Origin: Microbacterium sp. SMR1
Lineage (GTDB): Bacteria > Actinomycetota > Actinomycetes > Actinomycetales > Microbacteriaceae
Length of the DNA: 64,000 nucleotides
Assembly: GCF_003289625.1 (NCBI RefSeq)
Contig: NZ_QMBN01000001.1
Span: 682,001 to 746,000 of the forward strand
Direction: 5' to 3'
Below are positions 55,614 to 64,000 of this stretch, piece after piece (the first letter of the stretch is position 1; every line of letters starts with the position of its first letter). The position numbers and the translations under genes are program-made. The notes under the pieces were generated by a model that did no database searches, had not been told where the DNA came from, and worked only from the letters and a program-made list of their open reading frames with translations.

Positions 55614-56815
55614 GCGACAACGAGCAACAGCCACCGACTCCGCAGCTGACGCGCCGACAACTGCGTGAGCTGCGCAACACGGCTTCCAATCCGATCATCG
55701 TCGACCCTGACGCCACCGACGACGCGTCGGCGACCGGAGCGGAGCCGAAGCCCGCCCCAGCGCCGCTTCCGCGTGCTGCGGAGCCGGTGGAGGTTCCCCC
55801 GGCGCCCGTCCCGCAGACGTCTGTCGATCTCGGCTCGCCCGCGCTGACCCGCCGCCAGGCTCGCCTGCAGGAGAAGATCCGCACGGCATCCATCCCTGTC
55901 GTGACAGCGACCGGCGAGCACCCGACCGTGGCGGCCGAATCCGACGACTCCGACGCGTCTGGTCCACGCGACGCCGATGACGCGGCTCGGACAGTCGAAT
56001 CGGATGCCGCCGACGAGGATGCCCAGGACGGCGCCGAGCTCGACGCCCCCCGGGCTGACGGTGAGGCCGAGGCGGCCGATGGTGCGGATGCCGAAACGGA
56101 AGCCGCCTCCCCGGACGTCACTGACGCTGTGGTCGAGACCGAGTCTGAGTCCGAGGCAGCGGGTTCCGAGGCTGTCGAGGCGGAGAAGGCCGTCCCCGAA
56201 GAGACCGGCGCCGAGGACGACATCGCCCAAGACGACGTCGCCACGGAGGACGTTGTCGCTGACGACGAGCGCGCGATCGACGAGACCGCGGACGAAGCGG
56301 AGCCCGAGCGCCACGTCGTCTCGAACGACCTCGGCGCCGATCTGCTCGCGGGGGAGTCCGCCGCCAGCGACGTGCCCGCATCGTTCGATCAGCTGCTGTC
56401 GCGCAGTGCCGCGGCGACGGGCGCGTTCACGACGCCGAACGCATTGATTCTCGCCGAGAACCCCGACGGCGGCCCGCTGGTCGCACCCGTGACCGCGACC
56501 GGCGAGGTTCTGATCACCGGGACGTTCACTCTGCCCGAGAACTTCGGTTCGACCGGTGTCGTCCCGGGCGTTGCGGACGGCAAGGAGGTCGATGCGGTTC
56601 TCGTGGACGGCGAGCTGCCGGCGTCGTCCTCGCCGACACCCATCGCCGCGAGCGCGGCCATCTCGACCATCAAGAGCGCCGAGGACGTCATTCGTCCGCC
56701 GGCGCCGGAGAAGGGCAGCCGCTGGACGGTCGCCCTCGCCATCACCGCGGGGGCCCTCGCCCTCGCCCTGGCGGGCGTTCTGCTCGTCTCGCTTTTCACA
56801 GGAGTCTTCGGATGA
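55610..56815 (+). CDS. Acidic, low-complexity protein with C-terminal membrane anchor (401 aa)
   Basis: A 401-residue protein that I do not recognise. The N-terminal 110 residues hold two copies of an Arg-rich motif ([15 protein letters not shown] and [17 protein letters not shown]), followed by about 150 highly acidic Ala/Asp/Glu residues, then a semi-ordered region ([40 protein letters not shown]) and a single membrane helix at about 374-396 with hardly any residue after it. It is translationally coupled on both sides (ATGA with nadD and rsfS). The layout suggests a tail-anchored cytoplasmic protein that could hold something at the membrane. Confidence 0.75.
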   Translation: MSDNEQQPPTPQLTRRQLRELRNTASNPIIVDPDATDDASATGAEPKPAPAPLPRAAEPVEVPPAPVPQTSVDLGSPALTRRQARLQEKIRTASIPVVTATGEHPTVAAESDDSDASGPRDADDAARTVESDAADEDAQDGAELDAPRADGEAEAADGADAETEAASPDVTDAVVETESESEAAGSEAVEAEKAVPEETGAEDDIAQDDVATEDVVADDERAIDETADEAEPERHVVSNDLGADLLAGESAASDVPASFDQLLSRSAAATGAFTTPNALILAENPDGGPLVAPVTATGEVLITGTFTLPENFGSTGVVPGVADGKEVDAVLVDGELPASSSPTPIAASAAISTIKSAEDVIRPPAPEKGSRWTVALAITAGALALALAGVLLVSLFTGVFG

Positions 56816-57201
56816 GTTCACAAGCAGTCATCGACATGGTCGCCGTCGCCGCGACGGCCGCAGAGTCGAAGGGCGGCGAAGACCTCGTCGCCCTCGACGT
56901 GTCGCAGCCCCTCCCGCTCGTCGATGCGTTCCTGCTCGTCAGTGGGAACAGTGAGCGCAATGTCGCCGCGATCGCCGATGCGGTCGAGGAGAGCATGCTC
57001 GAGGCCGGCCACAAGCGACTGCGCCGGGAGGGCCGCACCGAGTCGCGCTGGGTGCTGCTCGATTTCGGCGACCTCGTCGTTCACGTGTTCCACGAGCAGG
57101 AGCGCGTCTACTACGGGCTCGAGCGCCTGTGGAAGGACTGCCCGGTCATCCCGATCGAGGCCGCCGTGGTCACGAGCACCCCTGGAGATGTTGTAAGCTA
57201 A
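56812..57201 (+). CDS. rsfS: Ribosome silencing factor RsfS
   Basis: A 129-residue factor that binds L14 on the large subunit and blocks subunit joining when nutrients are short. The family core ALDVSQPLPLVDAFLLVSGNSERNV is present (quoted in parts: PLVDAFLLVSGNSERNV), with ESRWVLLDFGDLVVHVFHEQ and YYGLERLW. ATG overlaps the upstream stop by four bases. A tRNA-Ala gene follows after 27 bases and is probably on the same transcript. Confidence 0.96.
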   Translation: MSSQAVIDMVAVAATAAESKGGEDLVALDVSQPLPLVDAFLLVSGNSERNVAAIADAVEESMLEAGHKRLRREGRTESRWVLLDFGDLVVHVFHEQERVYYGLERLWKDCPVIPIEAAVVTSTPGDVVS

Positions 57202-57228
57202 ATGAGTTGCCGCGAGAGCGGAAACCAC

Positions 57229-57304
57229 GGGCCTGTGGCGCAGCTGGTAGCGCACCTGCATGGCATGCAGGGGGTCAGGGGTTCGAGTCCCCTCAGGTCC
57301 ACCA
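57229..57304 (+). tRNA. tRNA-Ala (anticodon GGC)
   Basis: GGGCCTG pairs with CAGGTCC (one G-T), discriminator A, CCA encoded (57302-57304). The anticodon arm CCTGCATGGCATGCAGG shows GGC; D arm TGGCGCAGCTGGTAGCGC and T arm GGGGTTCGAGTCCCC are intact. Confidence 0.97.
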
Positions 57305-57306
57305 AG

Positions 57307-57336
57307 TCCCCGCTTCGGCGGGGATTTCGTGTTTTT
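57307..57336 (+). terminator. Terminator after tRNA-Ala (UUCG loop with T-run)
   Basis: TCCCCGC / GCGGGGA with a TTCG loop, then ATTTCGTGTTTTT. A canonical intrinsic terminator. Confidence 0.9.
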
Positions 57337-57405
57337 ACGGCGGTGGTGTCGCCCGAGTCGCGGAGTGCCGCGGCTCGGGTGACACGCCCGGCGTGACTCG
57401 AATGC

Positions 57406-58284
57406 TCAGACGGCCGCTGCGGCGTCGACCACGTCGAGCACCGCGGCGCGCAACGCTTGACCGCGGGCGCTCAGCAGCCGCTGCTGGCGCACGTACTCCG
57501 CCTTGCCCTCGGCGGTCTCGATCGCAACGGGGGAGTAGCCCCAGTCACGCAGATCGTAGGGCGAGGCGCGCATATCGAGTTCGCGGATGTCGCGAGCGAG
57601 AACGAAGGCGTCCAGGAGCAGATGCCCGGGAACGAGGGGCCCGAGCTTCAGCATCCATTTGTAGACGTCCATGCCGGCGTGCAGGCAACCCGGCTGCTCG
57701 CGTGCGATGGCCCCTTCTCGGTCGAGCGGTTCGCGATTGAGCGGCACGGCCTCGGGCGTGAAGAAGCGGAACGCGTCGAAGTGCGTGCAGCGCAGGTCGT
57801 GGGCCTCGACGACGGCATCCGTTCCCGCCGCGCTCAGCCGGAGCGGGATCTCGTGGCGCGTGGCATCGGTCCGGTAGACCATCGCCCACTCGTGAAGGCC
57901 GAAGCAGCCGAAGACCCCCGCGCGGTCGCGAGTGGCGCGGAGGAGTCCCGTCACTCCGCGGTACAGGGACGCGCGCTCCTCGCGGAACTTCTCGTCTGCG
58001 ACACGCACGTTGCGACCGCCGACGATCTCATACCAGCGCCAGTCGCCGCGCTGGTCCGCGCCGCCGTTCAGGACGACACCGGGGCCTGGATGCCAGCGCC
58101 GGAGAATGGCCGGCTTGTAGGAGTAATACGTGAACAGGAAGTCCTCGACCGGGTGCTTCTCAGCGCGCGAAGCGCGCCGCCGGTGCGCCTCGGTGAGCGC
58201 GTCAGCGCGCTCCGCGTGCGCGTCGGCGAGCTGACGCCATGTCTCAGGCGCCAACTGCACGGGGGCGGAGAGGCGGAGCGTCAC
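57406..58284 (-). CDS. 3-methyladenine DNA glycosylase-like protein (actinobacterial family)
   Basis: A 292-residue protein that resembles a family commonly annotated as 3-methyladenine DNA glycosylase in actinobacteria. It contains ASRAEKHPVEDFLFTYYSYKP (in parts: HPVEDFLFTYYSYKP), CFGLHEWAMVYR and ELDMRASPYDLRDWG. No helix-hairpin-helix or other classic glycosylase motif is seen, so the enzyme name may be inherited annotation. Cys and His pairs (GCFGLHEW, RCTHFDAF, GCLHAGMD) could bind a metal. The GTG at 58284 lies 6 bases after TATCCT, suggesting a leaderless mRNA. Confidence 0.75.
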   Translation of the reverse strand: MTLRLSAPVQLAPETWRQLADAHAERADALTEAHRRRASRAEKHPVEDFLFTYYSYKPAILRRWHPGPGVVLNGGADQRGDWRWYEIVGGRNVRVADEKFREERASLYRGVTGLLRATRDRAGVFGCFGLHEWAMVYRTDATRHEIPLRLSAAGTDAVVEAHDLRCTHFDAFRFFTPEAVPLNREPLDREGAIAREQPGCLHAGMDVYKWMLKLGPLVPGHLLLDAFVLARDIRELDMRASPYDLRDWGYSPVAIETAEGKAEYVRQQRLLSARGQALRAAVLDVVDAAAAV

Positions 58285-58321
58285 CTCTCGAGGATAGACA
58301 CCCCTGCGCTGGGAGACCGCG

Positions 58322-59029
58322 TCACGCCGGCTCGATGAGCGACGGATCGTCGTTGCGCACGTTTCCCACAGTGGCGCCGACGGCGAACCAGGTGAGCGTG
58401 TCGACGACGGCCGGAGCCGCCTCGGACACCGCGTCGAGCAGGTCGGCCGGGTACTCGGTGGTGGGATCGAGCCAGACATCGGCATACTCGGCGTCGATCA
58501 TCAGCGGCATGCGGTCGTGGATCTCCGCCAGACCGCCGACCGCTGAGCGTGTCAGGATGGTGAAGCTCAGCAGCCACCGGCCCGGGTCGTCGACGGGGCG
58601 CGATGGGTCTTTCCACCATTCGTAGAGCCCGGCGAAGAAGAGCGGCTCACCGTTCTCAGGCCGGATGAAGTGAGGCGTTTTCGCACCGGCCTGCTGTTGC
58701 CACTCGTAGTAGCCCGATGCCGGGATGACGGCCCGGCGCGAGACCAGCGCATCGCGGAACGTCGGCTTCTCCGCCGCTTCTTCGGACCGGGCGTTGAACG
58801 CCCGCGATCCGACCGACGGATCTTTGGCCCAGCCCGGCACGAGGCCCCAGCGGGCGGAGGCGAGGCGACGCGTCGGAGGCTCGGTCTTGACCGAGTCGAG
58901 CACGATCGTCGCCTGTGCTGTGGGCGCGATGTTGAACGACGGAGAGGGCAGATCGTCGGGAACGATCTCGGCGTGCAGAACGCTCGCGAGCTCGGAACCG
59001 ACGCGGGCTACGACGAAACGACCGCACAT
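58322..59029 (-). CDS. SRAP-domain protein (YedK/HMCES family)
   Basis: A 235-residue SOS-response-associated peptidase-like protein that covalently captures abasic sites in single-stranded DNA. Cys2, exposed after Met removal, is the crosslinking residue (MCGRFVV); NIAPT, FNARSE, GYYEWQ and EIHDRMP supply the conserved Asn, Arg, Glu and His. Length is typical. TACGCT ends 6 bases before the ATG (leaderless). No LexA box is evident, so SOS control is not shown. It follows the same strand as the neighbouring glycosylase-like gene, making a possible DNA-repair pair. Confidence 0.94.
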   Translation of the reverse strand: MCGRFVVARVGSELASVLHAEIVPDDLPSPSFNIAPTAQATIVLDSVKTEPPTRRLASARWGLVPGWAKDPSVGSRAFNARSEEAAEKPTFRDALVSRRAVIPASGYYEWQQQAGAKTPHFIRPENGEPLFFAGLYEWWKDPSRPVDDPGRWLLSFTILTRSAVGGLAEIHDRMPLMIDAEYADVWLDPTTEYPADLLDAVSEAAPAVVDTLTWFAVGATVGNVRNDDPSLIEPA

Positions 59030-59074
59030 GTCTTCAGCGTAGGGCGCACGTGCGACATCCGGGCGGTGCCGGCC

Positions 59075-60109
59075 TCAGTCGCGCGCGATCACGCCGACAT
59101 CGGCGAGCCGGTCGAGCAGCGCCGCTCCGTCCGAGCCGGAGACCCACGGCACCTGCGCCGCGGAGTGATCGTTCACCGCGGTGCGGCCACCGGCGAGAAC
59201 CGCCTCCGCCGGTGACAGTCGACGGATCGCAACAGCACGCACCCGATCGGGGTACTCACTGGCGAACGCCGTGTAGAGGGCGTCGTCGTGCTGGCCGTCG
59301 TCGCCGACCAGGAGCCAACGGACATGCGGGAACTCCTTCGCGAGGCGGCGCAGGTTCTCGGCCTTGTGGTCACGTCCGCTGCGGAACCAGCGGTCGTGGG
59401 TCGGCCCCCAGTCGGTGAGAAGCATCGGTCCCGAGGGGAAGACGTGGCGTCGCAGGAATCGGATGAGGGTCGGCGCGACGTTCCACGCGCCGGTGGACAG
59501 ATAGATGACCGGGCTGCCCGGACGGTCGCGCGTCAGCCGCTCGAGCATGACGGCCATCCCGGGCACCGGTTGGCGCGCGTGCTCGTCGAGGACGAACGAG
59601 TTCCATGCCGCCACGAAGGGACGCGGTAGGGCGGTCACCATGACCGTGTCGTCGATGTCGGAGATGATGCCGAAATCGGTGTCGCCGGAGATCACGAAGA
59701 CGCGGGTCTCGATGACCTCGCTGCCTTCGACGGTCATCGAAATCGTCTGCCAGCCCGGCTCGAGGGCTCCGGGCAGCTCGACGTCGATGACGCCGCCGCG
59801 ATCGGCCACAATCTCATGCGTCGTGCCCGCGACGGTGACCCTCACCTGCGCGAACGCCACCGGGACCGACGCGAAGCTGCGCCACCCACGGACCGAGGCG
59901 TACTCGCCACCCTTCGCGGGGCGCTTCTTCGGTGCGATCAGCACGCGTCCGAGGACACGGACCCAGCCGTCGCCGCCATAGCCGGGGTACGCGGCGACGG
60001 TCGGTCGTTGACCGCGCGCGCGGGCGCGTCGTTCGCGCCACGAGTGGAAGCGGCGCTCGAGGCGCGCCAACCACAGGATCTTCTTCCGTGGTGCGGGTGA
60101 GGAAGCCAT
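59075..60109 (-). CDS. App1-family (DUF2183) phosphatase-like protein
   Basis: A 344-residue protein of the App1/LNS2-like HAD group. The HAD motif 1 DxDxT is in GIISDIDDTVMVT, motif 2 in PVIYLSTGAWN and motif 3/4 in FRSGRDHKAENL and LLVGDDGQHDDALY. Eukaryotic App1 is a phosphatidate phosphatase; the bacterial role is unknown, so lipid phosphate hydrolysis is only plausible. The N-terminal 40 residues are very basic and may contact acidic lipids. dedA lies 4 bases upstream on the same strand, which fits a membrane-lipid theme. Confidence 0.88.
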   Translation of the reverse strand: MASSPAPRKKILWLARLERRFHSWRERRARARGQRPTVAAYPGYGGDGWVRVLGRVLIAPKKRPAKGGEYASVRGWRSFASVPVAFAQVRVTVAGTTHEIVADRGGVIDVELPGALEPGWQTISMTVEGSEVIETRVFVISGDTDFGIISDIDDTVMVTALPRPFVAAWNSFVLDEHARQPVPGMAVMLERLTRDRPGSPVIYLSTGAWNVAPTLIRFLRRHVFPSGPMLLTDWGPTHDRWFRSGRDHKAENLRRLAKEFPHVRWLLVGDDGQHDDALYTAFASEYPDRVRAVAIRRLSPAEAVLAGGRTAVNDHSAAQVPWVSGSDGAALLDRLADVGVIARD

Positions 60110-60113
60110 CGCC

Positions 60114-60794
60114 TCAGTCTTTCACGTCCCCGTCCGCGCGTCGGATCTTCTCCTCTTCGAGCCGCAGATGACGTGCCTCGCGGCGGCTGATCAGTCGCTT
60201 CACGAGGTAGGCGAGGAGCAGGAAGGCCACGATGACGCCGACGAAGAGATATCCCGCGTACTGGATGTTGTCGGAGACCTCGCGATAGGTCTTCGCCGCG
60301 GCCGCGACCACTCCGACGTAGAGAGAGGTCCAGATCACGCAGGCCGGCGCCGTCCACGCGATGAAGCGCCGATACGAGAAGCCGCTCATGCCGACCGTCA
60401 AAGGCACGAGCGAATGCAGGACGGGCAGGAATCGCGAGAGGAAGATCGCGGGACCGCCGCGGCGTCTCAGATAGAGCTCCGAACGCGCCCAGTTGTCCTC
60501 GCCGATGCGGCGCCCGAGGCGAGAGAAGCGGATGCGAGGGCCGAGCCAGCGCCCGAGCGCGAACCCGATCGACTCTCCCGCGAGCGAGCCGGCGACGACC
60601 GCAGCACCCAGGATGAAGCCTTCGCCGACGCTCCCGACCGCGGTCGCGGCCACGATCACCACGGTGTCACCCGGCACCACGAGCCCGATGAGCACACTGG
60701 TCTCGAGCATGATCGCGATACCCGCCACGACCGTGCGCAACACCGGGTCGATACTCTGCACGGTGTTCAGAATCCAGTCGAGGATCTCGTTCAC
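60114..60794 (-). CDS. DedA family membrane protein
   Basis: A 226-residue DedA/SNARE-associated (PF09335) protein with about five hydrophobic segments. The re-entrant loop motif LVVPGDTVVIV-like (GLVVPGDTVVIVAA), GESIGFALGRWLG and FLSRFLPVLHSLVPLTVGMS (in parts: SRFLPVLHSLVPLTVG) are hallmarks. DedA proteins recycle undecaprenyl phosphate or flip phospholipids. The GTG at 60794 lies 6 bases after TAGGCT on the minus strand (leaderless). It heads an operon with the App1-like gene. Confidence 0.93.
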   Translation of the reverse strand: MNEILDWILNTVQSIDPVLRTVVAGIAIMLETSVLIGLVVPGDTVVIVAATAVGSVGEGFILGAAVVAGSLAGESIGFALGRWLGPRIRFSRLGRRIGEDNWARSELYLRRRGGPAIFLSRFLPVLHSLVPLTVGMSGFSYRRFIAWTAPACVIWTSLYVGVVAAAAKTYREVSDNIQYAGYLFVGVIVAFLLLAYLVKRLISRREARHLRLEEEKIRRADGDVKD

Positions 60795-60800
60795 GCTCCG

Positions 60801-60830
60801 AGCCTAGGGGCGTGACCTAAGACATAACCT
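60801..60830. promoter_or_regulatory. Back-to-back leaderless promoters of dedA and pabB
   Basis: Minus strand: TAGGCT (60806-60801), then 6 bases, then GTG of dedA. Plus strand: TAACCT (60825-60830), then 6 bases, then GTG of pabB. The two -10 elements face away from each other with 18 bases between, so the -35 region of each overlaps the other. Confidence 0.6.
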
Positions 60831-60836
60831 GTGATC

Positions 60837-62165
60837 GTGCCCGAGACGACGAGCTTCCGCTGCCTCGACGGCTGGACCGATCCCGCGAACCTCATCGGCG
60901 AGGTGCCCGGCGAGCATGTCTTCTGGCTCGACGCCGGCGTCGACGCCGCCTCGGGCTGGAGCTGGATCGGCTCGGGCGAGCCCGCCGATCCGCCGGACCC
61001 GGTCGTCGACGGATCCTCCCGGCAGAGGATCGGCCGCGAGGCACGCACGGGCCCCTTCGTCGGCGGCTGGGTCGGCTGGGCGGGGTACGACGCGGCGGCA
61101 TCCCGAGCAGGCGCGCCGGCGAAGCGGGATGCCGCGGAACCGGAGGCTCTTTGGCTTCGAGTGGAGAGGTTCGTCGCGTTCGACCACGCCGCGCGGCGCG
61201 TTTGGGCGGCGGCGCCGGCCGACGCCGTCGACGACTTCGCGGCGCAGGTCGACACCTGGCGCACAGGGGCTTTCGCCCGCGCACGCGCGGACGCGGCGAC
61301 CGGTGATCTCTTCGCTCAGGCCCGCGTCGACCCTGACCAGTACGCCGCGCTCGTCGGGGACTGCCGGAACGCGATCCGCCGGGGTGACGCGTACCAGCTC
61401 TGCCTCACGACGCGTTTCACCGTTCGCGATGATCACCCGTTCGACGCGCTCGCGGTGTTCCGGAGGCTTCGTGCCGCGTCGTCGTCGCATCACGGCGGGC
61501 TGATCCGATCGGGGGAGCGCGCGCTGATCAGCGCGAGCCCCGAGCGCTTCCTCGGGCTCACCGGCGGAACCGTGCTGACCAGTCCGATCAAGGGCACGCG
61601 GCGGCGCGGCGATGACGCGGCATCCGATGATCAGCTGGTGCGGGACCTCGTGACGAGCCCGAAAGAGCGCGCGGAGAACGTCATGATCGTCGACCTCATG
61701 CGCAACGACCTCCAGCGCGTGAGCGAGCCCGGCTCCGTCGTGGTCGAGCGGCTGCTCGAGGTCGAGACCTATCCGACCGTGCACCAGCTCGTCAGCAGCG
61801 TGTCGGGATCGATCCGGCCGGGTACGCGGCTGTCGGAAGTGCTCGCCACCGCGTTTCCGGCCGGCAGCATGACGGGTGCACCGAAGCTCTCGGCGATGAC
61901 GATCCTGCACGACCTCGAGGGCGCTCCGCGGGGGACGTACGCGGGCTGTTTCGGCTGGGTCGGCCGCGACGGCGACGCCGATCTCGCGATGATTATCCGA
62001 TCGATCGTCGTGAATGGCGAGCAGGCCTACGTCGGCGCGGGCGGGGGCATCACGTGGGGATCCGAGCCGGAAGCCGAGGTCGACGAGGTCGCGTTGAAGG
62101 CGCGGGCGCCGCTGGCCGCGCTCGGAGCGGACCTGCCGCCCCGTTGGCGGGAACGGGTCCGGTAG
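60837..62165 (+). CDS. pabB: Aminodeoxychorismate synthase component I (PabB)
   Basis: A 442-residue chorismate-utilising enzyme. The catalytic lysine of PabB is present as K252 in SPIKGTRRRG (TrpE has Ala there), pointing to 4-amino-4-deoxychorismate for p-aminobenzoate and folate rather than anthranilate. AENVMIVDLMRNDL, FPAGSMTGAPKLSAM and VGAGGGITWGSEPEAE are conserved. I chose GTG 60837 because TAACCT ends 6 bases upstream; GTG 60831 is too close. The amidotransferase partner PabA is not in the window. It complements folC for folate supply. Confidence 0.93.
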   Translation: MPETTSFRCLDGWTDPANLIGEVPGEHVFWLDAGVDAASGWSWIGSGEPADPPDPVVDGSSRQRIGREARTGPFVGGWVGWAGYDAAASRAGAPAKRDAAEPEALWLRVERFVAFDHAARRVWAAAPADAVDDFAAQVDTWRTGAFARARADAATGDLFAQARVDPDQYAALVGDCRNAIRRGDAYQLCLTTRFTVRDDHPFDALAVFRRLRAASSSHHGGLIRSGERALISASPERFLGLTGGTVLTSPIKGTRRRGDDAASDDQLVRDLVTSPKERAENVMIVDLMRNDLQRVSEPGSVVVERLLEVETYPTVHQLVSSVSGSIRPGTRLSEVLATAFPAGSMTGAPKLSAMTILHDLEGAPRGTYAGCFGWVGRDGDADLAMIIRSIVVNGEQAYVGAGGGITWGSEPEAEVDEVALKARAPLAALGADLPPRWRERVR

Positions 62166-62216
62166 CCTGGGAGCGGTGCTCTCGCGCCCTTTTCGCATTC
62201 CCAGATTGGTTCACCC

Positions 62217-64000
62217 GTGACCGACAGCTCCACTGATCGCGCCAACACGCCCGATTCCGCCGCTTACGACGCCCACGCCGTGCAGGCGAAGTGGCAGCGC
62301 GCCTGGGCAGACGCCGATCCCTTCCGGGCCGGCGGCGATGACGACAAGCGTCCCCGCAAGTACGTCCTCGCGATGTTCCCGTACCCCTCGGGCGACCTTC
62401 ACATGGGGCACGCCGAGAACTACCTCTACTCCGACATCGTGGCCCGCTTCTGGCGGCACCGCGGTTACAACGTGCTGCACCCGATCGGCTGGGACAGCTT
62501 CGGCCTGCCCGCTGAGAACGCCGCCATCAAGCGCGGTGCCGACCCCCGCGCATGGACGTACGACAACATCGCCCAGCAGAAGCAGAGCCTGCACGAGTAC
62601 GGCGTCTCGTTCGACTGGAGCCGCGTGCTCCATACGAGCGACCCCGAGTACTACACCTGGAACCAGTGGCTGTTCCAGAAGCTGTACGAGAAGGGGCTGG
62701 CTTACCGCAAGGAGAGTCCGGTCAACTGGTGCCCGAACGACCAGACGGTGCTCGCCAACGAGCAGGTCGTCGACGGGCATTGCGAGCGCTGCGGCGCCGA
62801 GGTGGTCAAGAAGAAGCTGACGCAGTGGTACTTCAAGATCACCGAGTACGCCGACCGCCTGCTCGACGATCTGAATCAGCTCGAGGGCTTCTGGCCGCAG
62901 AAGGTCATCCAGATGCAGCGCAACTGGATCGGGCGGTCGGTCGGCGCCGACATCGACTTCGAGATCGAGGGCCGTGACGAGAAGATCACGGTCTTCTCGA
63001 CCCGACCGGACACGCTGCACGGTGCGACTTTCATGGTCGTCGCGCCCGACTCCGACCTTGCCGCCGAGCTGGCAGCGGGTTCGTCCGAGGAGGTGCAGCA
63101 GCGTTTCCGTGAGTACCTGCAGACGGTCCAGAAGACGAGCGAGATCGACCGTCAGACCGCCGATCGACCGAAGACCGGCGTCTTCCTCGACCGTTTCGCG
63201 ATCAACCCCATCAATGGCGAGCGACTGCCGATCTGGGCGGCGGACTACGTCCTGGCCGACTACGGCCACGGCGCGGTGATGGCTGTTCCGGCGCATGACC
63301 AGCGTGACCTCGACTTCGCACGCGCATTCGACCTGCCGGTGCGCGTCGTCGTCGACACCACCGCGCCGGTGACCGGCGCGATGCCGGTCATCGAGCTCGA
63401 CGATGAGGGCGTGCCGATCGACCCGACGACCGCGATCGACGACATCGACCCCGCCCGCACGGGTGTTGCACTGACGGGCGACGGCCGGATGATCAACTCG
63501 GGTGCGTTGGACGGGCTCAGCAAGCGCAACGCCATCGCCCGTGCCATCGAGCAGCTGACCGCGAGCGGAAACGGGCGCGCAGCCAAGACCTACCGCTTGC
63601 GGGACTGGCTGATCTCGCGTCAGCGTTTCTGGGGAACGCCGATCCCGATGATCCACACCGACGACGGCCGTATCGTCCCGGTGCCCTCCGAGGAGCTGCC
63701 GGTCCGCCTCCCGTCCGTCGAGGGGCTCGACCTCACGCCGAAGGGCTCCTCGCCGCTCGGGGCGGCGACCGATTGGGTCACCACGACCGATCCCGAGACG
63801 GGGGAGCCGGCCCTTCGCGACCCCGACACGATGGACACCTTCGTCGACAGCTCGTGGTACTTCCTGCGCTTCCTGTCGCCGAACGACGCAGGCCAGCCCT
63901 TCGCGCCTCGCGAGGCCGACAAGTGGGGCCCGGTCGACTTCTACATCGGCGGGGTCGAGCACGCGATCCTGCACCTGCTGTACGCACGGTTCATCACCAA
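62217..64000 (+). CDS. leuS: Leucine--tRNA ligase (5' part; continues past the window)
   Basis: The first 594 codons of a class I synthetase. The HIGH motif is HMGH at 62-65 ([13 protein letters not shown]), and the zinc-like finger [22 protein letters not shown] (in parts: VDGHCERCG) and the CP1 editing domain with [14 protein letters not shown] follow; [11 protein letters not shown] marks the return to the catalytic domain. KMSKS lies beyond the edge. The GTG at 62217 gives a sensible N-terminus; no leaderless -10 or T-box precedes it. It charges tRNA-Leu. Confidence 0.96.
   Translation, partial: MTDSSTDRANTPDSAAYDAHAVQAKWQRAWADADPFRAGGDDDKRPRKYVLAMFPYPSGDLHMGHAENYLYSDIVARFWRHRGYNVLHPIGWDSFGLPAENAAIKRGADPRAWTYDNIAQQKQSLHEYGVSFDWSRVLHTSDPEYYTWNQWLFQKLYEKGLAYRKESPVNWCPNDQTVLANEQVVDGHCERCGAEVVKKKLTQWYFKITEYADRLLDDLNQLEGFWPQKVIQMQRNWIGRSVGADIDFEIEGRDEKITVFSTRPDTLHGATFMVVAPDSDLAAELAAGSSEEVQQRFREYLQTVQKTSEIDRQTADRPKTGVFLDRFAINPINGERLPIWAADYVLADYGHGAVMAVPAHDQRDLDFARAFDLPVRVVVDTTAPVTGAMPVIELDDEGVPIDPTTAIDDIDPARTGVALTGDGRMINSGALDGLSKRNAIARAIEQLTASGNGRAAKTYRLRDWLISRQRFWGTPIPMIHTDDGRIVPVPSEELPVRLPSVEGLDLTPKGSSPLGAATDWVTTTDPETGEPALRDPDTMDTFVDSSWYFLRFLSPNDAGQPFAPREADKWGPVDFYIGGVEHAILHLLYARFIT

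Noticed and set aside
60837..62165. Anthranilate synthase TrpE
   Set aside because: The active-site segment reads PIKGT with the PabB lysine rather than the TrpE-type alanine, and no trp genes are nearby.

Overview
The window is GC-rich chromosomal DNA (roughly 69-70 % by eye) from an actinobacterium, most likely a Microbacterium or a close relative in the Microbacteriaceae. The pointers are strong G/C at third codon positions, a trHbO-type globin, a paired ClpP1/ClpP2, an actinobacterial translational T-box before ileS, a Mycobacterium-type RpiB active site, and the gene order ileS-folC-DUF4233-ndk and rne-rplU-rpmA-obg-proBA-nadD-rsfS. It reads as core genome. I see no phage, insertion sequence, CRISPR array, rRNA operon or clearly broken gene. 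Both edge genes are cut by the window: a sugar ABC permease on the left and leuS on the right.

Layout. Bases 1-2905: end of a carbohydrate uptake operon (permease, large lipoprotein binding protein, DUF624 membrane protein). 2919-5402: tRNA-Arg and a divergent YczE/MocR-regulator pair. 5433-11400: msrA, ssb, a lipoprotein, ettA and two thioesterases. 11402-16700: minus-strand operons for mscS-globin and for an ABC-2 exporter with its two-component system. 16809-23177: pepN, then a four-gene chain rpiB-nei-paiB-amidohydrolase. 23286-24734: dps, a gamma-carbonic anhydrase-like protein, and divergent tRNA-Gly and tRNA-Pro. 24806-29249: the protein-quality block tig, clpP1, clpP2, clpX. 29304-34225: a RibD-like reductase, Dcp peptidase, an ArsR-like regulator with its MFS exporter, and a small gene behind valS. 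34227-40821: valS, metNIQ, an Ohr-like protein, an acetyltransferase and a pentapeptide-repeat protein. 40843-47230: T-box, ileS, folC, DUF4233, ndk, VKOR. 47505-57336: RNase E/G, DUF4031, ribosomal proteins L21 and L27, Obg, proline synthesis, nadD, rsfS and tRNA-Ala. 57406-64000: a DNA-glycosylase-like protein, SRAP protein, App1-like protein, DedA, pabB and leuS. Translation (three branched-chain aminoacyl-tRNA synthetases, tRNAs, ribosome and ribosome-assembly factors) and protein turnover dominate.

Two regulatory themes stand out. First, at least nineteen gene starts have a TANNNT-like -10 hexamer ending exactly 6 or 7 bases before the start codon and no usable Shine-Dalgarno sequence, which predicts leaderless mRNAs. 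Second, several divergent gene pairs share compact symmetric promoter-operators (tesB with its neighbour, the tRNA-Gly/tRNA-Pro pair, metN with the Ohr-like gene, and the ArsR-like regulator with dcp). Many convergent pairs are separated by long perfect hairpins, some lying inside the coding ends. I did not find a convincing new multi-gene system; the most interesting signals are these regulatory architectures and several unusual domain compositions.
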